A stretch of DNA of 64,000 bases, taken from assembly GCF_040954835.1 (NCBI RefSeq), contig NC_090712.1, positions 4,039,284-4,103,283 of the forward strand, read 5' to 3'. Origin of the DNA: Lepisosteus oculatus (Eukaryota > Chordata > Actinopteri > Semionotiformes > Lepisosteidae). The notes beneath the pieces are model-generated. The model saw only the letters and a list, made by a program, of their open reading frames with translations, did no database searches and was not told the origin of the DNA. Positions 29,501 through 44,500 of this stretch are shown here, in pieces. Position numbers and translations under genes: made by a program. Position 1 is the first letter of the stretch, and each line of letters opens with the position of its first letter.

Positions 29501-32500
29501 TCGATTATATGTCCGTCTTAATTGTATTTCATTATTCCAATCTGTCCATTCAATTAAATTCTATATGAATACCAAAAATATCCCAACTATTGTCCCCTCA
29601 ATATGAAAAAGGGTATGTCATAATTGTGAACAAAAAGTAAGTTCTATATTTTAATTTAGATTATTCTATTAGTAAAAATAATGATTTAACACTTCTTGTA
29701 TTTCTTATGACTTAACAGCTTCATGAGGTTCTGACTGTATTTACTGTATGTTTAGACTAAGAGCTTTTAAAACAATGGAATCAGAAGGGAAAAATCAAAG
29801 TTTTAAATCTTGGTCTTCTGCTATCCTTTTCCTCTGCTAAAAAGCTTTATAGCCCAACTTCAGGTTTGATCTATTTTTGTTTCTAATCTTTTGGTGACCT
29901 ATATACACATTTATACCAGTATCTGGTGAGAGATAAATGTACCTATAAAATTACAGAGTCTTCTGTTACCCAGCTATAAAACGCTGATCCCATTATTCTG
30001 CAACTGCAGGACACAAAAAGTGGAAAGTGTATTTGATTTATATCAAGGATACAAATGCAGATAACTCTACTAGAAGAAAATCCTCTTCTCCATTATCCAG
30101 TTATGTCATAAAGTGGTCTGTGCTTCTGGAGCCTCTAGTTTAATGTTTTTTTTCTACTTGATAGTTTATTTTAATGCTGCTTGCCTGTTTTAATTTCTAA
30201 TCAACCTGTTTCCATGAGCAATACTTATAAGCTGCAGTACTTACTGTATAAGACACCCCTGTCCTTATTTTATCATAAAGGTGTCTTCTTCAGGCACTTA
30301 CTGATCCCAGAGTACTTAAGTATTCCATTATCACTGACAATGGAAATGTCATTAATTCAAATATGAACAATTGGCTGTCATGTATTATACTTTCCAGTTT
30401 TAGGAGGCCATAATAGACTCCAGTAAAGACTAAACCTTATATAACTAACCTTTATGAAAAGAGATGTAATCAATTTCAATTTATTAGTAACTTAATTACA
30501 TATCATCATGGTATGCGTACCACGAGTGGTACGCGGAGCGCCACCAGCTGGTACGCCATATAACCCTGGAAAATTGATGTGCGCACTGAAAAATCGGGAC
30601 GGGTTTTCATATTTTCTATTTTAATACATGTCGAATACACAGCCTACGTACTACGATACAGCGCGCGCTAAAACTTGAGTGGACACCATTGTATAGGAAT
30701 GTGTGCTACGAACGCAAGTGACCAACTGTATTTAAAAAAATAGGGAGGTTGGAGAATGCATGGGATTTTGGAACAATGCGAATGTTGTAAGCACAGGACA
30801 GCACATATTTCAGCCTCTGAATGAATGAAAAGAGAATGGCATCGATAAAATGGATAAATGTGTTGGAGTTTGTACAGATGGTGCTAGAGCGATGACAAGC
30901 CAATGCAGTTGCATGAATTAGAGAGGTTGCTCCAGAAATGAATGGACGCATTGCAACATCCACCGCGAGAACTTTGCCGTCAAGAAAATGCCAGATGATT
31001 TAAAATCTGTTAGACTCTGTTGTGAATTGTATCAAGGCTTGTAAAATGAATTCACATCTGCTTTGATCGACACCCCTCTCACTGAAATTGTGCTTTTTAT
31101 CGTTTATTTTTAATTGTTGTTGTTCCTGTTTTTTTTCTGTAAAGCGCTTTGAGAAGCCACCTTTAAAGGCTCTATATCAAATAAAGTTTATTATAATATT
31201 TATTATATGTGCATGTGAGTGTGTGTGTGCACGCGCGCTCATGTTGGTCATTGAGAATTTCTGGGGTTCCTATGAGAAGATGACTTGTAGGTGGTACTTG
31301 GATGCTTTGGTTTGATCAGGGGTGGTATTTGGTCCAAAAAGATTGAGAACCACTGATATAACCTCCTGTAAGAACATGAAAACCCTAGTCCAACCCATTC
31401 CAGCCATACTGATCCATATAGCCTGGGTTTCAGATATACTGGGCTCACCTAGCACAAAGAGGCAGACATTTTTATCACTATATGTCTTTCACCAATCTGG
31501 GGATGGAATCTAATGTTTACTTCTACCATTGCCCAAGTACCTGTCCAGATCTCAGATTTCAATTACATGCCAGAGTCTCAGGCCCAACTTGTTCTAAGAG
31601 GGGTAGACACTCCAGTAACCCCCCCTCTCCTGATCAGTTTGAGGCTTGGAGACTAGTTTAGGCCTTCTTTATTTGAAAAAAAAAAAAGCCAATGGATTTG
31701 TATAGAGAAAGAAGAAAAAAGTACAAAACAAATTATCTGCTCTAAAGCAGCAGTACCATCAGTGATAGTCTGAAAGGCAATCGTATTTCGAGGTCAGAAA
31801 ATGTCAACCACTCTGAATTGAGCATTCAAAATGAAGCATTTACAATTGTGGGCAATAACAAAAGCACTACAGCTGATCGAAATTACTGCTTTTGTTACTA
31901 ACCGTGCTGAAAATTTGCCTTTCTCCGTCTGCATATACTGTACATGAGTACTGTTATTTGTTGAAAACCCCGTGAGAACGCAGTGATAGTTTGCAAAGCT
32001 TTTTTTTTAATTCAACATGTCACAATCAACATTTTTCATTGAATGGAAGAAAGAAAAAAAATATACAAGAACAAAACATTCCTTTTTTATATCCTCCTGA
32101 AAGGTAAGTTGAAACGGGGAAGTAACAATCACTGGCGGTGTTGTTCACATAGTTTGTATTTCTTTGTTTAAATGCTGAATCAAAGCACAAATAGGATGCC
32201 ATTTACAATCCATGATTACATGATAACAAACTGGTATTGAAAACTGTGACATCTAACAAGACTATTCTGCAACATTTATTAAGGGAGCATCTGAATAAAG
32301 GATCTCAGATGATACATCAATAAAACAGTTAACAGCACGTCAAAATGTGCTTAAATTTTAGACTTGAAGAACAGTGACGTAACATACATGTTTCTCCTAG
32401 AATGCATCACACAGGGGAGAACCTACCATGCATACAGCAACAGTTTCAGTTCAAGTCAAATTCATCATTAGGAGCACAGTACCTTTTAAGCAAAGACCCT

Positions 32501-35500
32501 AAGCAATTTGTTTTCTGATCATGCTACAACTCTCTGAACCGTGGATCACATTAGTTACTGCTTGTGCTCCAAGACTAGCCGTCTTCTGTTCCTACAGATA
32601 AAAGGACCCAATTTATATCTCTGGCTCTTGACTCGGGCACTAGTTCATACACAGCTGACAGTCACTAAAGCAGTGTGCAGTTAATAACTAACTGCAGCTC
32701 AACCCTGAGCGACACCACAAGCCTGTACCACATTAGACACAACAAGCAAGGCTGGCTTCAACATCGTATCTTATTACGTTTTCATCAGTTTGTTTCTGTC
32801 AGAGAAGAGATGCAAGATAATTGGAATCCTGGAATAGTCTTGGATGCGGAAAAGCTAGAGCAGTCTTTTTACAGACGGCTGCATGCATCTGCAACAGAGG
32901 GCTGGATTCCTGTCCAGCCCAAAGTGACAGGAAAAGTAGGTCTGTCACACGATGGCAGCCCAAACACTGTGCGCCCTCAGGAAGAACACCTTATAAAAAC
33001 ATTAGTAAATACTGATTGCTCTTATTGGCTAAGTAAGGTAGCGGACGATTCTCCACATCACATTCAAGGCTTAGAATATACTTGCATGCATCCTGATGCC
33101 TTTGGTTTTTATTGCAATAAAAGATTCGTAAGTCCCTCTGATGAGAACACATTGCTTTTCACTAAGAGATCAGATTTATCGCTAACAAATTTCACTTGAG
33201 TATGTTTTGTCAGCGGAATATAAAAATACAACCTATTTTTCGAGAAACTGAGAAAAGGCCTAATAAAAAGTGAAAGAAATAAATAGAGCTGCTCAGAATA
33301 ATAAATGAGCAATGAAATGGCAGTGAAAGATGACAACCTTAGGAAAACAGGTGCTAGTTTGATCAGAGAGAAATTGCATTCTTTATAAATATAAATGTTT
33401 GCCGGAGTGTTCTGTCAAATAAAGAGCTGGATCCCACTAACAAAAAAGCCAGTCAGCTGGAAGGAATTAGATTACAAATAAACATGATGAACACTTAACA
33501 GAAATAAAAACCAACTGAACTGGTGCATTTTGTTTAACAGGCCTGAATCTGTGAGAAGAAAACAGGGCTAAGGTTATCTCAGCATTATGACAAAGTTTTG
33601 CCCAGAGCCAAAAATAAGCAATTTATTATTTTATGATGACTGTCCATGCTGATCTCCAAAAAAGCAATAAAGCTAGAAAATAAAAGGCTAAGATGACAGG
33701 GGATGGGGTTGAACAATGATAAACAGAAATATCAAGGCACATATAATTCAGTGTAAATATCAAAGCACTTTATACAGCACCTTTAACCAAGCAATACGTT
33801 GCTACAGTGAAATATGGGACATGCAGCCAAAAGCCTAAGAGAAAGAGAAATTATATATATTTTTAATCACAGAACAGAAAGATTTCTGCAGTTAGGTAGG
33901 AATAAGAGATCAGATTTAATGTATACATAATGCTTTGGAGGTAATGGAAAAATTGCTCAGATGAAGAGCAAGATGCACATAAATCTATCCTTGCGGTGGT
34001 CAAGCATAACTCTTAATTTTGCTCAAACTTGCAAACATCTAACAACATCATCCCAACCTAAAAAACAACACTAATTGATCAGAGTACGGGAGTTTGCATC
34101 CTGCTGATAGTATTTCACTCTGCGAAACTAGCAAGCGGTGACCAGGAATTATCAATGATCTTCTAAATGCAAAACACTACAGCCAGCATTTTACCACTGT
34201 TGACCCTTTTAAAATAAGCAAACCAGGAACTTAGTGTTTAAAAGTCAGCAGATGTCGCCTTAATCCACTAGAACACAATAATGTTTGCCTGCTTTCTCTC
34301 CGTCTCCATTTGCTTCTGCAAATTCTGCTGAAACACAGTTCGGTGGCCCTTAGATCTTATCACATCAGAGCCCTTCTACATAACAGGTGCTTCCTGGAAG
34401 GAGCTGCAGGTTTCGCAAGGGAAACTGCCCTGAGCAACATCTGGCAGATGGGCAAATGCTTTCCCATGACCAACTTCTACCTTACTTGACACATTCTCTT
34501 GAAAGCCCCCAAAATGCAGCCAGTGTCCGCTCCAAACCCGGCTGAATATGACCTTGAAACAAACAGTTAAACCTCGTAGGGATCAGGTTAAAGAAATGAC
34601 ACCTGAAGAAGGCCCCAAAGGCAAAACGCTGCGTCTCTCTTCTTTTCCTTTCAGCATGTAACAAACCTTTACCAGCTCCTAAAGAAATGGATGTATGGTT
34701 TGAAAAATCTCACAGGACAGCTGATGTGATGGCTTACCTCAATCACCCGAGAATCGAAATCTTCATATGTTTCTGTGAAGAAAAAATAGAAAACAAACAT
34801 TCAGCTAAAAGTTCCAGAAAAGGCTCATCTGTCTCTTTAAACAGTCTCTGAACAAAAACATAAAAGTTACAAATTTACTATTTCAGACAATTCTTAAATG
34901 AATAACAAGAGGACAAACAAAAGTGTATGAGCACTGTATTTATACACTTTACTCAAGATGCTCGAGAGCTTCTCCAGATCAATGTTGGAGCTTTTTAACT
35001 CCTTTCTGGAGTGGAACAGATTGAAAGATTAAAATAAGTGTCCCCGATGAAGAAATCTTCTTCCAAATGATATCATTTGCTCTTAGTCATCCTCAGCAAC
35101 TCCACTGCTCCTTGGGATATAATCTAGCTAAGTAACTCTTCATGCAGGAATTCCTTCTCAAAGACCCACAAGGCTTAGTTTGCGTACTTCATTAATCTGG
35201 TATGCCAACATTAATTTTAGCTCATGCTCAGGGGCTCAGTCTGGCATCCAACTTCAAACGTGAAGCTTCAGAAGCTTCACTATTTTGCAAGAGTAATTTG
35301 CACTGCTTTTAGTGTTACACGATACAGAAATGTGGCAACCGACATTTCTAAAGAGGACAGGAATTACACCAATCAGGGCCTGTAAAATGTCAACAGATTT
35401 TATTAGGAATGTCTCGCCACCAGTTTCTTTTTCGCAATAATTAATAAGGCAGATCAAGAATGGGGACAGCAGCCACAATGTTGCCAAATGGGCAAAAGAT

Positions 35501-38500
35501 CGAAACCTTAGTAGCTAGAGTGCTGGAAATCTCTCTTTATGCTAACACTATCAGATTAGTACTCCATCATCGTAAAAGGCCATGGGGTTATTTAAAGGCA
35601 TGAATCAGGAAATGAAGATATACAAAAAGAGATGCTAAGAACTTGCTTTGCAACTGCAAACACTCCACTAATTCACACCGTCTCTCACAACACACAAAGC
35701 AAGAGCTGTGTAATAAAACACAGCTTCAGTAAGCGATCATTCATTGTACAGTACGTGGAATGGCTTATATTACATTGCCATATGCTGGTTATTTTTTAAT
35801 TACGTCGACAAGAGGGTAGAGGACCATAGAGGAGGCTGCTTGTGTACATTTTGTCATTTGAGCTGTATAATGATATTAGTTCAGTAAGATGCTGTATCAT
35901 ATATTGAACAAGCAGGAGATGACCCTTCTGTAAATTCTCGGCACATGCCTTGGGGAAACAAGCGCCCCTCGCTTCATCGTTGTAGAAGCCAGTGCTATAC
36001 TGCTGGTTGTGCTTTGATTTACCAAGCTAGATACTGCCACCTTTTTCAATGTCACAGCCCACCTCGTATCACAAACAGCTGTGATCTGTGCCACTACTGA
36101 GGACCAGCCCAGAAGCATTCCTATGGAGACCTCTCCGTCATGGTGAGGTACCTACGCTCACCAAAAATTATCCCAGCATGACAGAGTTCTCTTAAATTTA
36201 AAACTCTCGAACTCTGCATGTCGTTGTGATGTGCCTGTCATGCTTAATCTTCACCCTTACTGGGAGGTTTACTGGTAGATTCTCCAAAATCTCAGATTCG
36301 TTCACCGCAATGACTTGCAAAACACACTGGGAGCACTGTGTAAACAACTGCTTTGCTGCAAGGTGATGTGGATCCCTGCAATCATATGTTTTGCACTGTG
36401 CTTATCCTGACATTAACCCCCTTAATATTAAACCGCTGTGCTATACAAGACCATTTCACCCATTGTATCCCAAAATACTTTGATCACCAAAATGATTGAT
36501 GTTTGGAGTACATCTGGTAACATTCCTTTGACAATTAACAACACATAATAAAATACATTTCATTTACAATATCTCTTATTCATAGCACCAAACATGTTTG
36601 CATTGATTTTAAGCTTCGGTAGCTCCTAATACATTGTGTTTTTTTAATCACCATCAGCTTCAGTGAAGCATTACTACAGTGCTGACATCAGGATTAACAC
36701 CCCTCATCAGCCTGTAATTCAGCTAGTCGAAGAGTTATAGCAGATTCAAAAGATTACATTCTATTTATGGAAGTATTAATCAACGCCCGTCAAAGTCCCC
36801 ACTCGCGTGAATGTGTTCAGCGTGCACATTTATCACTGGGAAGTGAGAACCAAGATCTGATTGGCTGTTCCTATTTTTCTTGGCTTCCTTCTCTTAGCTG
36901 AGATCTGTCACTTAAATTCTGCAACAGAGATTCTTGTATGTGGGAATTTAATTGTCAAAGAAAAAAAAAATTATCCTTATTATATGATTACCAGATGACA
37001 TTTTACAAAGCTAACCTGCACATATCAGAGAGCACTTTTTGCCATAAAACACAGAATATAAAATCTCAGGCGTCTTACTACTTGTTGTTAAAATACAGCA
37101 GATTAGGGAACCGAACAAAGTGGAGAGTAAATATTACAGAATATCATCTGGCATATGGGGGGGATTTTTAATTATGTTTCTAATAAAAATAAAAACAATT
37201 ATTTTATGAAATAAAGTTCATAAAATAAAACAAATGGGTTACTTAATGAAATCAAATTAAATGACAGTATTCATCATGTTTTTTTTTAAATATACACTTC
37301 TGCCTGGTTTTTATAACCTTACAAAAAGATTGTCGTGTGAATAGTTTGAGCAAATGGATTGTTTATAAATAAAATTTATTTTCTAGGTAATATTATTCAA
37401 TTTTAAAGAACAAAGAAACTGAAGGGTTTCTTATAGAAATGTACTTTTAAGATCTAATAATTTCAATATTTTTTTCTCTTGCAGTTACTTCATGAAAGTT
37501 GGTCATAAGTCCTTACGAGCAACAAGTACAGCTTTCCTCCTTATAATTCAAGGGGAAAGAAAGTACAACAGATTTTGTCCAACTTCACAAAAACAGAGAT
37601 GCAAAACTACACAAGACATTACTTCTTTGGTACTTTCACTTTGAAAAGACGATAGAAAGTCCAATTTTTACTTAAGAATTTTTTTTAAAAAAAATGTCAT
37701 TTATTGCCACTCAAATAGTGGTGCAAGGCAGTAGTTCTACATACAGCAGTCAATTTAATTGGTGGTAACAGCACAAAATCTAATTTAATTTGAAGGAAAG
37801 TGACCCAACATTTTCTCATTTTTAAATGAAGCTCCACCACCGTGACCTGTAGCTGGAGATTAACTAGGGGAAACTGACAGGTGCTTGGAGTATTTGTGTT
37901 TAGATTCAACTTCTACAATTCCACAATTTATCACTGCTACAGCTCCGCTGCCATTTGACAGAATTTAATGACAGAAGCCTAGTCATCTAAAACGCATTAT
38001 ATCTAGTGGAGTATCAGAAAACATTAAGGTGTGTGTAAATTTCCACTCAGAGGTGTTTTAAAACAGGTTTCAGTCTCAAAAAAGACTGTGAATCAAAAAA
38101 TCCATCAATTGTTATCAGATTTGAGTCCGTATGGAAGAAAAAGGACAGAGAGGTGCTGTACCATAACAACAGTTCTAATCATTTCAGAAACTAATTTGTC
38201 AAGATGGAAGTGTGCACATTTTAACTTTAACATTATACCACAAGTTGAATAACTCAACTTATTTTTTACTAAATTGACCATGGCCTTCCAAAATATCAGA
38301 ATTACGCAATGTAATCATAGACCATTTCACTTTAAAAAACGTTTGATGCAATGCACTATTGATTTAAGTTCTCTTTTTCATCTTGCATACAAAAATGTCA
38401 CTTCTTGTTAAGGTTTGACACAAGGAGACTGGCCTTTTCAACTCCCGAAACTTCGGTGCTTTCAGGCATTGGAGTAAGTGGCCATCGCCCAGCTGCTGAA

Positions 38501-41500
38501 GATGGGAGGTGTGTCCCTGTGAGCTGACTGCAAAGGAACGCTTTCTTCAGGCAAAATGCGGATTTTCATCTAACTTCCAACATTAAGCGCTCCTTGTTCT
38601 ACTGCACACCTGGTCCACTCTGAGCTGAAGCCAATCTGTACACGTGCAATCATGAGGCTACAGACAGCTTAGGAACCAAATCCGAGCCCAGCATAGAGTT
38701 ACACATACAAGGAGGCTAGACAGACACACACTTCTTACTGACAGAACAGAGAATGTTTTCAATACTTAATGTGTTGCATCACTGCCAATTTCCATCATCT
38801 CTGCCATTCCACTGAAAGAACTCGAAACATCCTACGTGGAGGCTAAATTCTCCACCTTCTTAATATAAAACCAAACACACCAATATGCATGTAAGTTATA
38901 TGCATATGCATGTAATAAACATGTAAGTTTATTAGGCAAGTGTTTTGTAAAAAGATAAAGTGACAAGTGATTTTGATTGAAGATCATATGTCTGAGCACC
39001 AAGCATAAATCTTAACACTTAAGCAGAGTTTCAGAAGTACAACTCTAAAATGTCTTTTACGGTGGATGTTCTTCTCAATTTATTTGTATGGTGACTCCCA
39101 CAATGCCCTACCTAGTCATTTTGTTTCATACAACAATACATATTGGAAGGTTCATCAATATGCCTCCTGCATTCTAGACAGCAACCTCATCGACAAAAGA
39201 GAAGGTTTATCAATGATGTTGCTGTATTGTCCCTTTGCAAAAAAGTAATCAAACTGTTACCATTTGAATTCAGAACTTTTTTTTTGTCTTCACGGGAACA
39301 TGACGGCTAGCCATAATTTTGCACCTAAAAGCCATCTTCCATAGATTCAACATCTCAGTCAAACTCTGTCCAGCTCTGAGGTCAGACAAGTGACTCACAG
39401 CAGGGTTACTGCAGCTAATACCCCAATCCGGCAATGAAATGAAACAGATTTGTGAAATGATTAGAATACCAAGTACTAAATGAATTTATACCTAGCAGTT
39501 AAGGAGGTAGAAAGTAAAAAAAACAGTTGATTATTAAAGGCGTGCTGTGAGGATTTTAATTTGGTAATGGGTTTAATTGATAATGAGAGATGAAAAGTCA
39601 AGGGTATTCATAGAAAGTTAGCTTTCACAGGGAGAGAGCTCAAAAATGCTGACATACTGGCCAAGTGTCATGTTTCTTTAGGTTTTTCGTAGCTTAATGA
39701 TTTCCCTGGCAAGCTGCTTGCTTCAGGTAACATTCGCCCTTTCAAATAAAGACATTGCAATCTGATTTTCATGGACAGATTTTGTTTTTACAATACTAAA
39801 AGGATATGTTACAAAGAAATGAGCAATTGTGGATAACACAAACTGCCCATGTTTTAGCCTTTTACTGTCTCCAAAAAGAATAGGGAGTTATTCAATCTTG
39901 TTCAGATTGAGATAAGGTATTAAATATAGAGAAATATAGAGGGAAAAAAATCACAAGTGTTTTTTTGTCTTTCTGCCAGAAGCTGAAGGTTTTGATAATC
40001 AGATAGTAAAAACATTTAATCTTAAATCACACAGTTCTGTTGTGTTTTTTTACAAAGCCCAAAATAAATTTGGAAAAGAAATGTTTTCTATTAATGTAAG
40101 GATTACTACTAAAAGCCTTCTTACAGTGACACACATTTTCAAGGCAAATCTCATCATGGGGAAAGAGAGTACTGACACTAATGCAAAATCAATTTTCAAA
40201 CACTTCCAAGAAATTAAAGACCATCCCTCACTACACAGAAGCAAACAAACCTATGCCTTTTACATTGTACAGCATTTCTGTATTGCTTTGCAAACACACT
40301 ACTATTGTGTATCAGAGACCAGTTAATTCACAACCGACTACATTTAACACCTAAGGAGTTACACAATAAAACATTTGATGATTATTTTTACACTTGAGTG
40401 AATTACATTTATATGGTACTTTTCACCTCAAAGAATACCCATTACATACAAGAAGGAGTGCACTTCTAACATTTAAGTGCAATAGCCATCTGGGTAATTC
40501 TGTGCAGCCCTCACTGCACAGCAGATCACATAGAGAAGGAAAAAAAAGTGCACCAGTTGAGCTAATAAGAACTTTAGGCAGGGCACATTGTATAAAATCA
40601 GAGTGGAATTTAGGTGGAACACTGGCATTAACACCACCAATACTTTTCAACAATGCCATGGGATTCTAATGGCCACATAGTCAAGAGCTTGGTTTAATGT
40701 CAAGCTTAGGTTAAGGTCAGCATCTCCCACAATACTGTGCCCCTAGACATCATACAGATGCCTGGGGCAGAGCACCACCTACTGGTCCACCAGCACCACT
40801 TGCAACAGCAACTTGGTTTTCCATGCAGGTCTCCCCTCCCATTACAGACCAGATCCAGCCTTGCTTATAGTTCCTGACATCTGACCAGGTCAGGCTAGAA
40901 GGTGGTGTTTAAAGTTCTGCAAGCAGTGGTGCTTGCTGACTAGCCTCCAGCAGCTCACACTCAAAAAGCAGTACAGGCGATTGTGCACAGGTCCTTCATA
41001 AATGATTGCTGCTGCACTCCTAATAGGAATTGTGCAGAGAAAGAAATTGGAGCTCCCCTTGGAGTGGTTTTATTTTATTTAGACGGTACAACTCTCCTAG
41101 GATTTGGCTTCCTGAGGTCTATTTTGAGGAGGGTGAATCACAGTGAATATAGCCATCACGATCAAGCCCAGCCACAGCCTTGAAGGAGCAATCAGAATTG
41201 ACTTGCTGAACCGCATTAATCACAGCGCATTCTAAGTACACGCAAATTAGGTGGAAATATGGTGTGAAACAGTTATTCTTTTGTCAGGTGAATTGCCACT
41301 CCCTGCTGCCCGATTTCATCAGATTGGACTCGGAGAAAGACACAGTCTTATCAGAGACCCTTCCACAGGCTACTCCACACCGCGGCGTGGCCTATAAATG
41401 TCACTATTCGTTTTCATCTTTGACAAAAGGTACAGAGCAGGTTCGGTGCCCTGAAGAAGAACAGTGTGAAGAAAAAGGTGGCACACTGCGGCCTTGTCAT

Positions 41501-44500
41501 CTTCGGGGAGAAGAAGGTGAGAACTCATCAATTCGGCATCTCTCGAGTCAACCAGAGATTTAAGACTAGAATCTAAAATTACAGTAATCTTATGAAATCC
41601 TGTAATGAAAGTCATAGAAGTAATAAATAATGTATTGCCCTCCAGCTGCATTTCTGCTGGAAACACAAAAATTATCACATATCAATCGTTCTGGTTTACT
41701 ACGGTGCTCAGCTGCACTAGAACTGTATGCCTTTTCCTTTAGTGAAACTACTAACTATAAGGGATATTTCAAAGTATTTCCCTTGCAGATAAATACCCCT
41801 GCTGTAAAGAAATATGCATTCAGATATTTATATTTTTTAGCAACAGTCAACCCTCCTAGATTGCAACTAATGGGGAAAAAAACGTGTGAGGCCAAGTCGA
41901 CAAGCTTCTTTCTGTTCACCTTTAAACGCAGTTTAAAGCTGCTTATCTCTAAGCGAGGTTAAGAAGCGAGGGCAAAGCTCTTACCTCCGTACGGCCCAGG
42001 ATCTGGCGATCCGAGGCTGATCCCCCCCCAGGAATTCCCGGTCCATCCCCGATCCCTCTTCACCTTCGTCCTCCTCTTCCTGTCCCACTCGTCTCTCTGG
42101 CGGACAATGTCCGCCTGCAGCTCCTCCTGCTGGGCCTGGTCCCTCTGGGAGATGGACTGGATGGTACCACTTCTCAGCACAGGCGAGTTCAGGCCAGGCC
42201 AGAGGTAGCCTCCTCGTCCTGGAGAGAAGAAAAAAAAATCAGCTGGATTGGAGGAGCTCAAAGCTGATGGAGGAAAAGCGGAGTACTGTGTGACAGAGAT
42301 CTTGTTTTCTGGTGTGGGGGGACTGGGAGCACTGTAAATAGACTGCACTCGTTTTGCTGGGGTGCTTTTGCGACGGAGCCAGTCTGGTATAAAATGGACC
42401 TACTACTGAAAGGCCTCCTACAGGCTGGGACAATACACCTTGATCATGTTTATCAAGCTGGAGTAACCAGCACATGCCAGAAGTAGACCTGAACTGGGTT
42501 CACTCCAGTGTGCTTAACACTAAAGGCACTGGAGAATCCCATAAAGTTACTTCACCCTTTTAACAAAAGCTTTTTTCCCTTGTGCTGGCTCACCTTTCCC
42601 TTTCCGAGTGCGCAATTACATTTTTCCCATTTCTGAGGAAATAAACAACGACAGCTTCGCCTTCCATCTGTGTCTGGAAGAAACGCTTTTGTTATAATAA
42701 ACGGTAAAATGTGATCTGTAAAAGGACAAGGCAAAAAAACGGGACATGATTCAAGGGGATGGAGACACATGAAAATCAAAAAGCAGTTGTACTGCAACAG
42801 GCAGCAAGCCCCCACAAACAGGCTCATCGCAGTTGCAAACAATAAGGTACGTGCACACAAAACAAGACATCATCAGACTTTTGGGGTGAGAAAAAATGAT
42901 AAAACAGAGCAGGGAAAACCAACCTTATAGGTTAATCAGAGATTAACATGAACAGAAGTCTTTAATCAAATATCTTTGTATCTTAGATAATTTGCTATCC
43001 ACCAAACAAGGCACATCTGCCACAAGTCAATGTGTGGATGTTTGGCACATACTTACATTTAATGGATATTAATATTCTTTGTCTGCAATGAACAAAACTG
43101 TCTGCAGGCCATCACTTCCACTAAACACTTTATTTCAATTCCCACTGGCTTCATTTCGGCATAACTCGGACAGGCAGTTAATAATTGAAAGAGATCTGCA
43201 TTATGGATGAACATAATAAACTCTTTGAATTCTCACTAAAGTTGGCAAGGGATCACAATTCCTGTCAGGGCACTGAGACCACCTACTGGTTATAAACCAG
43301 AATCTAATTCTAAAAGAAGAAAAAATACTTATTTAACTGCATCAAGAAGTCATTTGTAAAATTCCATTGCCCCACCATTAGAAATACCCCCGTTAAGGGT
43401 AAAAGCAAACCAGAGCCAACCCCAGAGGTTTAAGGCATATGCTGCACCATAACCGGGAAGGGACACCAGTCCCTTGCAGCATGTTTACTCACTCATGCAC
43501 ATAGAGACACCAATTAACCTAGCCAGCGTGTCTTTATAAGGTCAGAGGAAACTGACACAGAGAGAAAACTCAGACAAGTGCAAGGACACCATTTAAACTC
43601 CACATACAAGATACAAGGGGGACACAGTACTGCAGTAGTTAGTACTGCTGCCTCGCAGTGCTGGAGCCCTGGGTTTAATTCTGGAGCTTGGGTGCTATCT
43701 GCCTGGGGTTTATATCCAAACATGTTGGTAGGTTAATTGGCTTCTGGGGAAAAAAGGCTCTGGGGTGAGTGCGTGCACGTTTGTGTCGGTGTGTGGCCTG
43801 CAATGGACTGGTGTCCCGTTAAGGGAAAGAGAGAGTCTTTATTATCCCTGAGGGGGCAATCAATTTGTTTTACGGCAGGAGTGTGGGTGTACAGAAGGAC
43901 AGAAAAAAACCTCAAGAACAACACGTGTACATATTTGCATAGAAAAGCAAGTGTTAGGTAACGATATGGCTACAGGTCTGAATGAAAACTTAAATATATT
44001 GGTTTTGAAGTTGGGGAGTCGGTTTCTGCGTTCTGATGGGAGTAACTGGAAATGATTACACAAAGGGTGTGAAGGATCATCGCAGGTGGATTTTGCATGA
44101 TGCAAAACACGTGAGTGATAGACGGAGGAGAGGGCTGGAAGGTCAGCACCCATGACCTCCTGACATATTTTTACAAGACTGCCCAGTTTGTCCTTGCCTC
44201 TCAGATTCAGGTTGCCAAACCAGCAGATCAGGGTAAAGGGTGTAACTCTCCTTCTAGCTTATTGCTTGCCACTTATCTCAAATGTTTGACTCACTCTGAA
44301 AACATTCCATTTCCAAGCCACGGTGGGGATGTACAAACAATATTTCAGTGAACTGCACCATAATGAAAAGTAAAGGGCTGGAAAAAGATCCTTCTAGTTA
44401 ACTTTGTGGAGAGTGCTGAGCACCAGAAGGGAAGTAAAACATTTAAGAGCCGAACCTGACGTCAGACAGAGCCCTTTTGTACTTTCAAGAAAAAAGTTTA

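Larger units (their letters stand above)
30510..31355 (+). pseudogene. Degenerate hAT transposon (ZBED5/SCAND3-like transposase remnant)
   Basis: About 30850-31015 on + reads [15 protein letters not shown] and, after stops, [21 protein letters not shown]. This resembles the CVGICTDGA.AM...HC..HRE.LA.K.MP..L block of hAT transposases. The right end reads GATTGAGAACCACTG (31341-31355), a typical hAT terminal repeat in reverse. The left part holds a GGTACGC-rich subterminal region with a palindrome at 30515-30534. The left terminal repeat was not found. A LINE-type 3' tail is inserted at about 31125-31205. Confidence 0.65.
24155..34737 (-). other. mrps5 intron 5 (largest, 10.6 kb)
   Basis: It holds a dispersed repeat at 34599-34680, an unexplained 174-codon antisense ORF (32675-33199), an hAT remnant (30510-31355), two adjacent SINE-type repeats (27430-28122), another dispersed repeat (24959-25032) and an exact 94-bp duplication (24347-24440 and 25219-25312). 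Confidence 0.75.
34773..41984 (-). other. mrps5 intron 4
   Basis: This 7.2-kb intron is mostly AT-rich and unremarkable. It holds a fish repeat at 40389-40740 (- orientation), a 21-bp palindrome at 35260-35280, and a 99-codon + strand ORF (41264-41563) without recognisable similarity. Confidence 0.7.

Noticed and set aside
35260..35280. Heat-shock element
   Set aside because: The GAA and TTC blocks are spaced 2-1-2 rather than the required 2-2-2.
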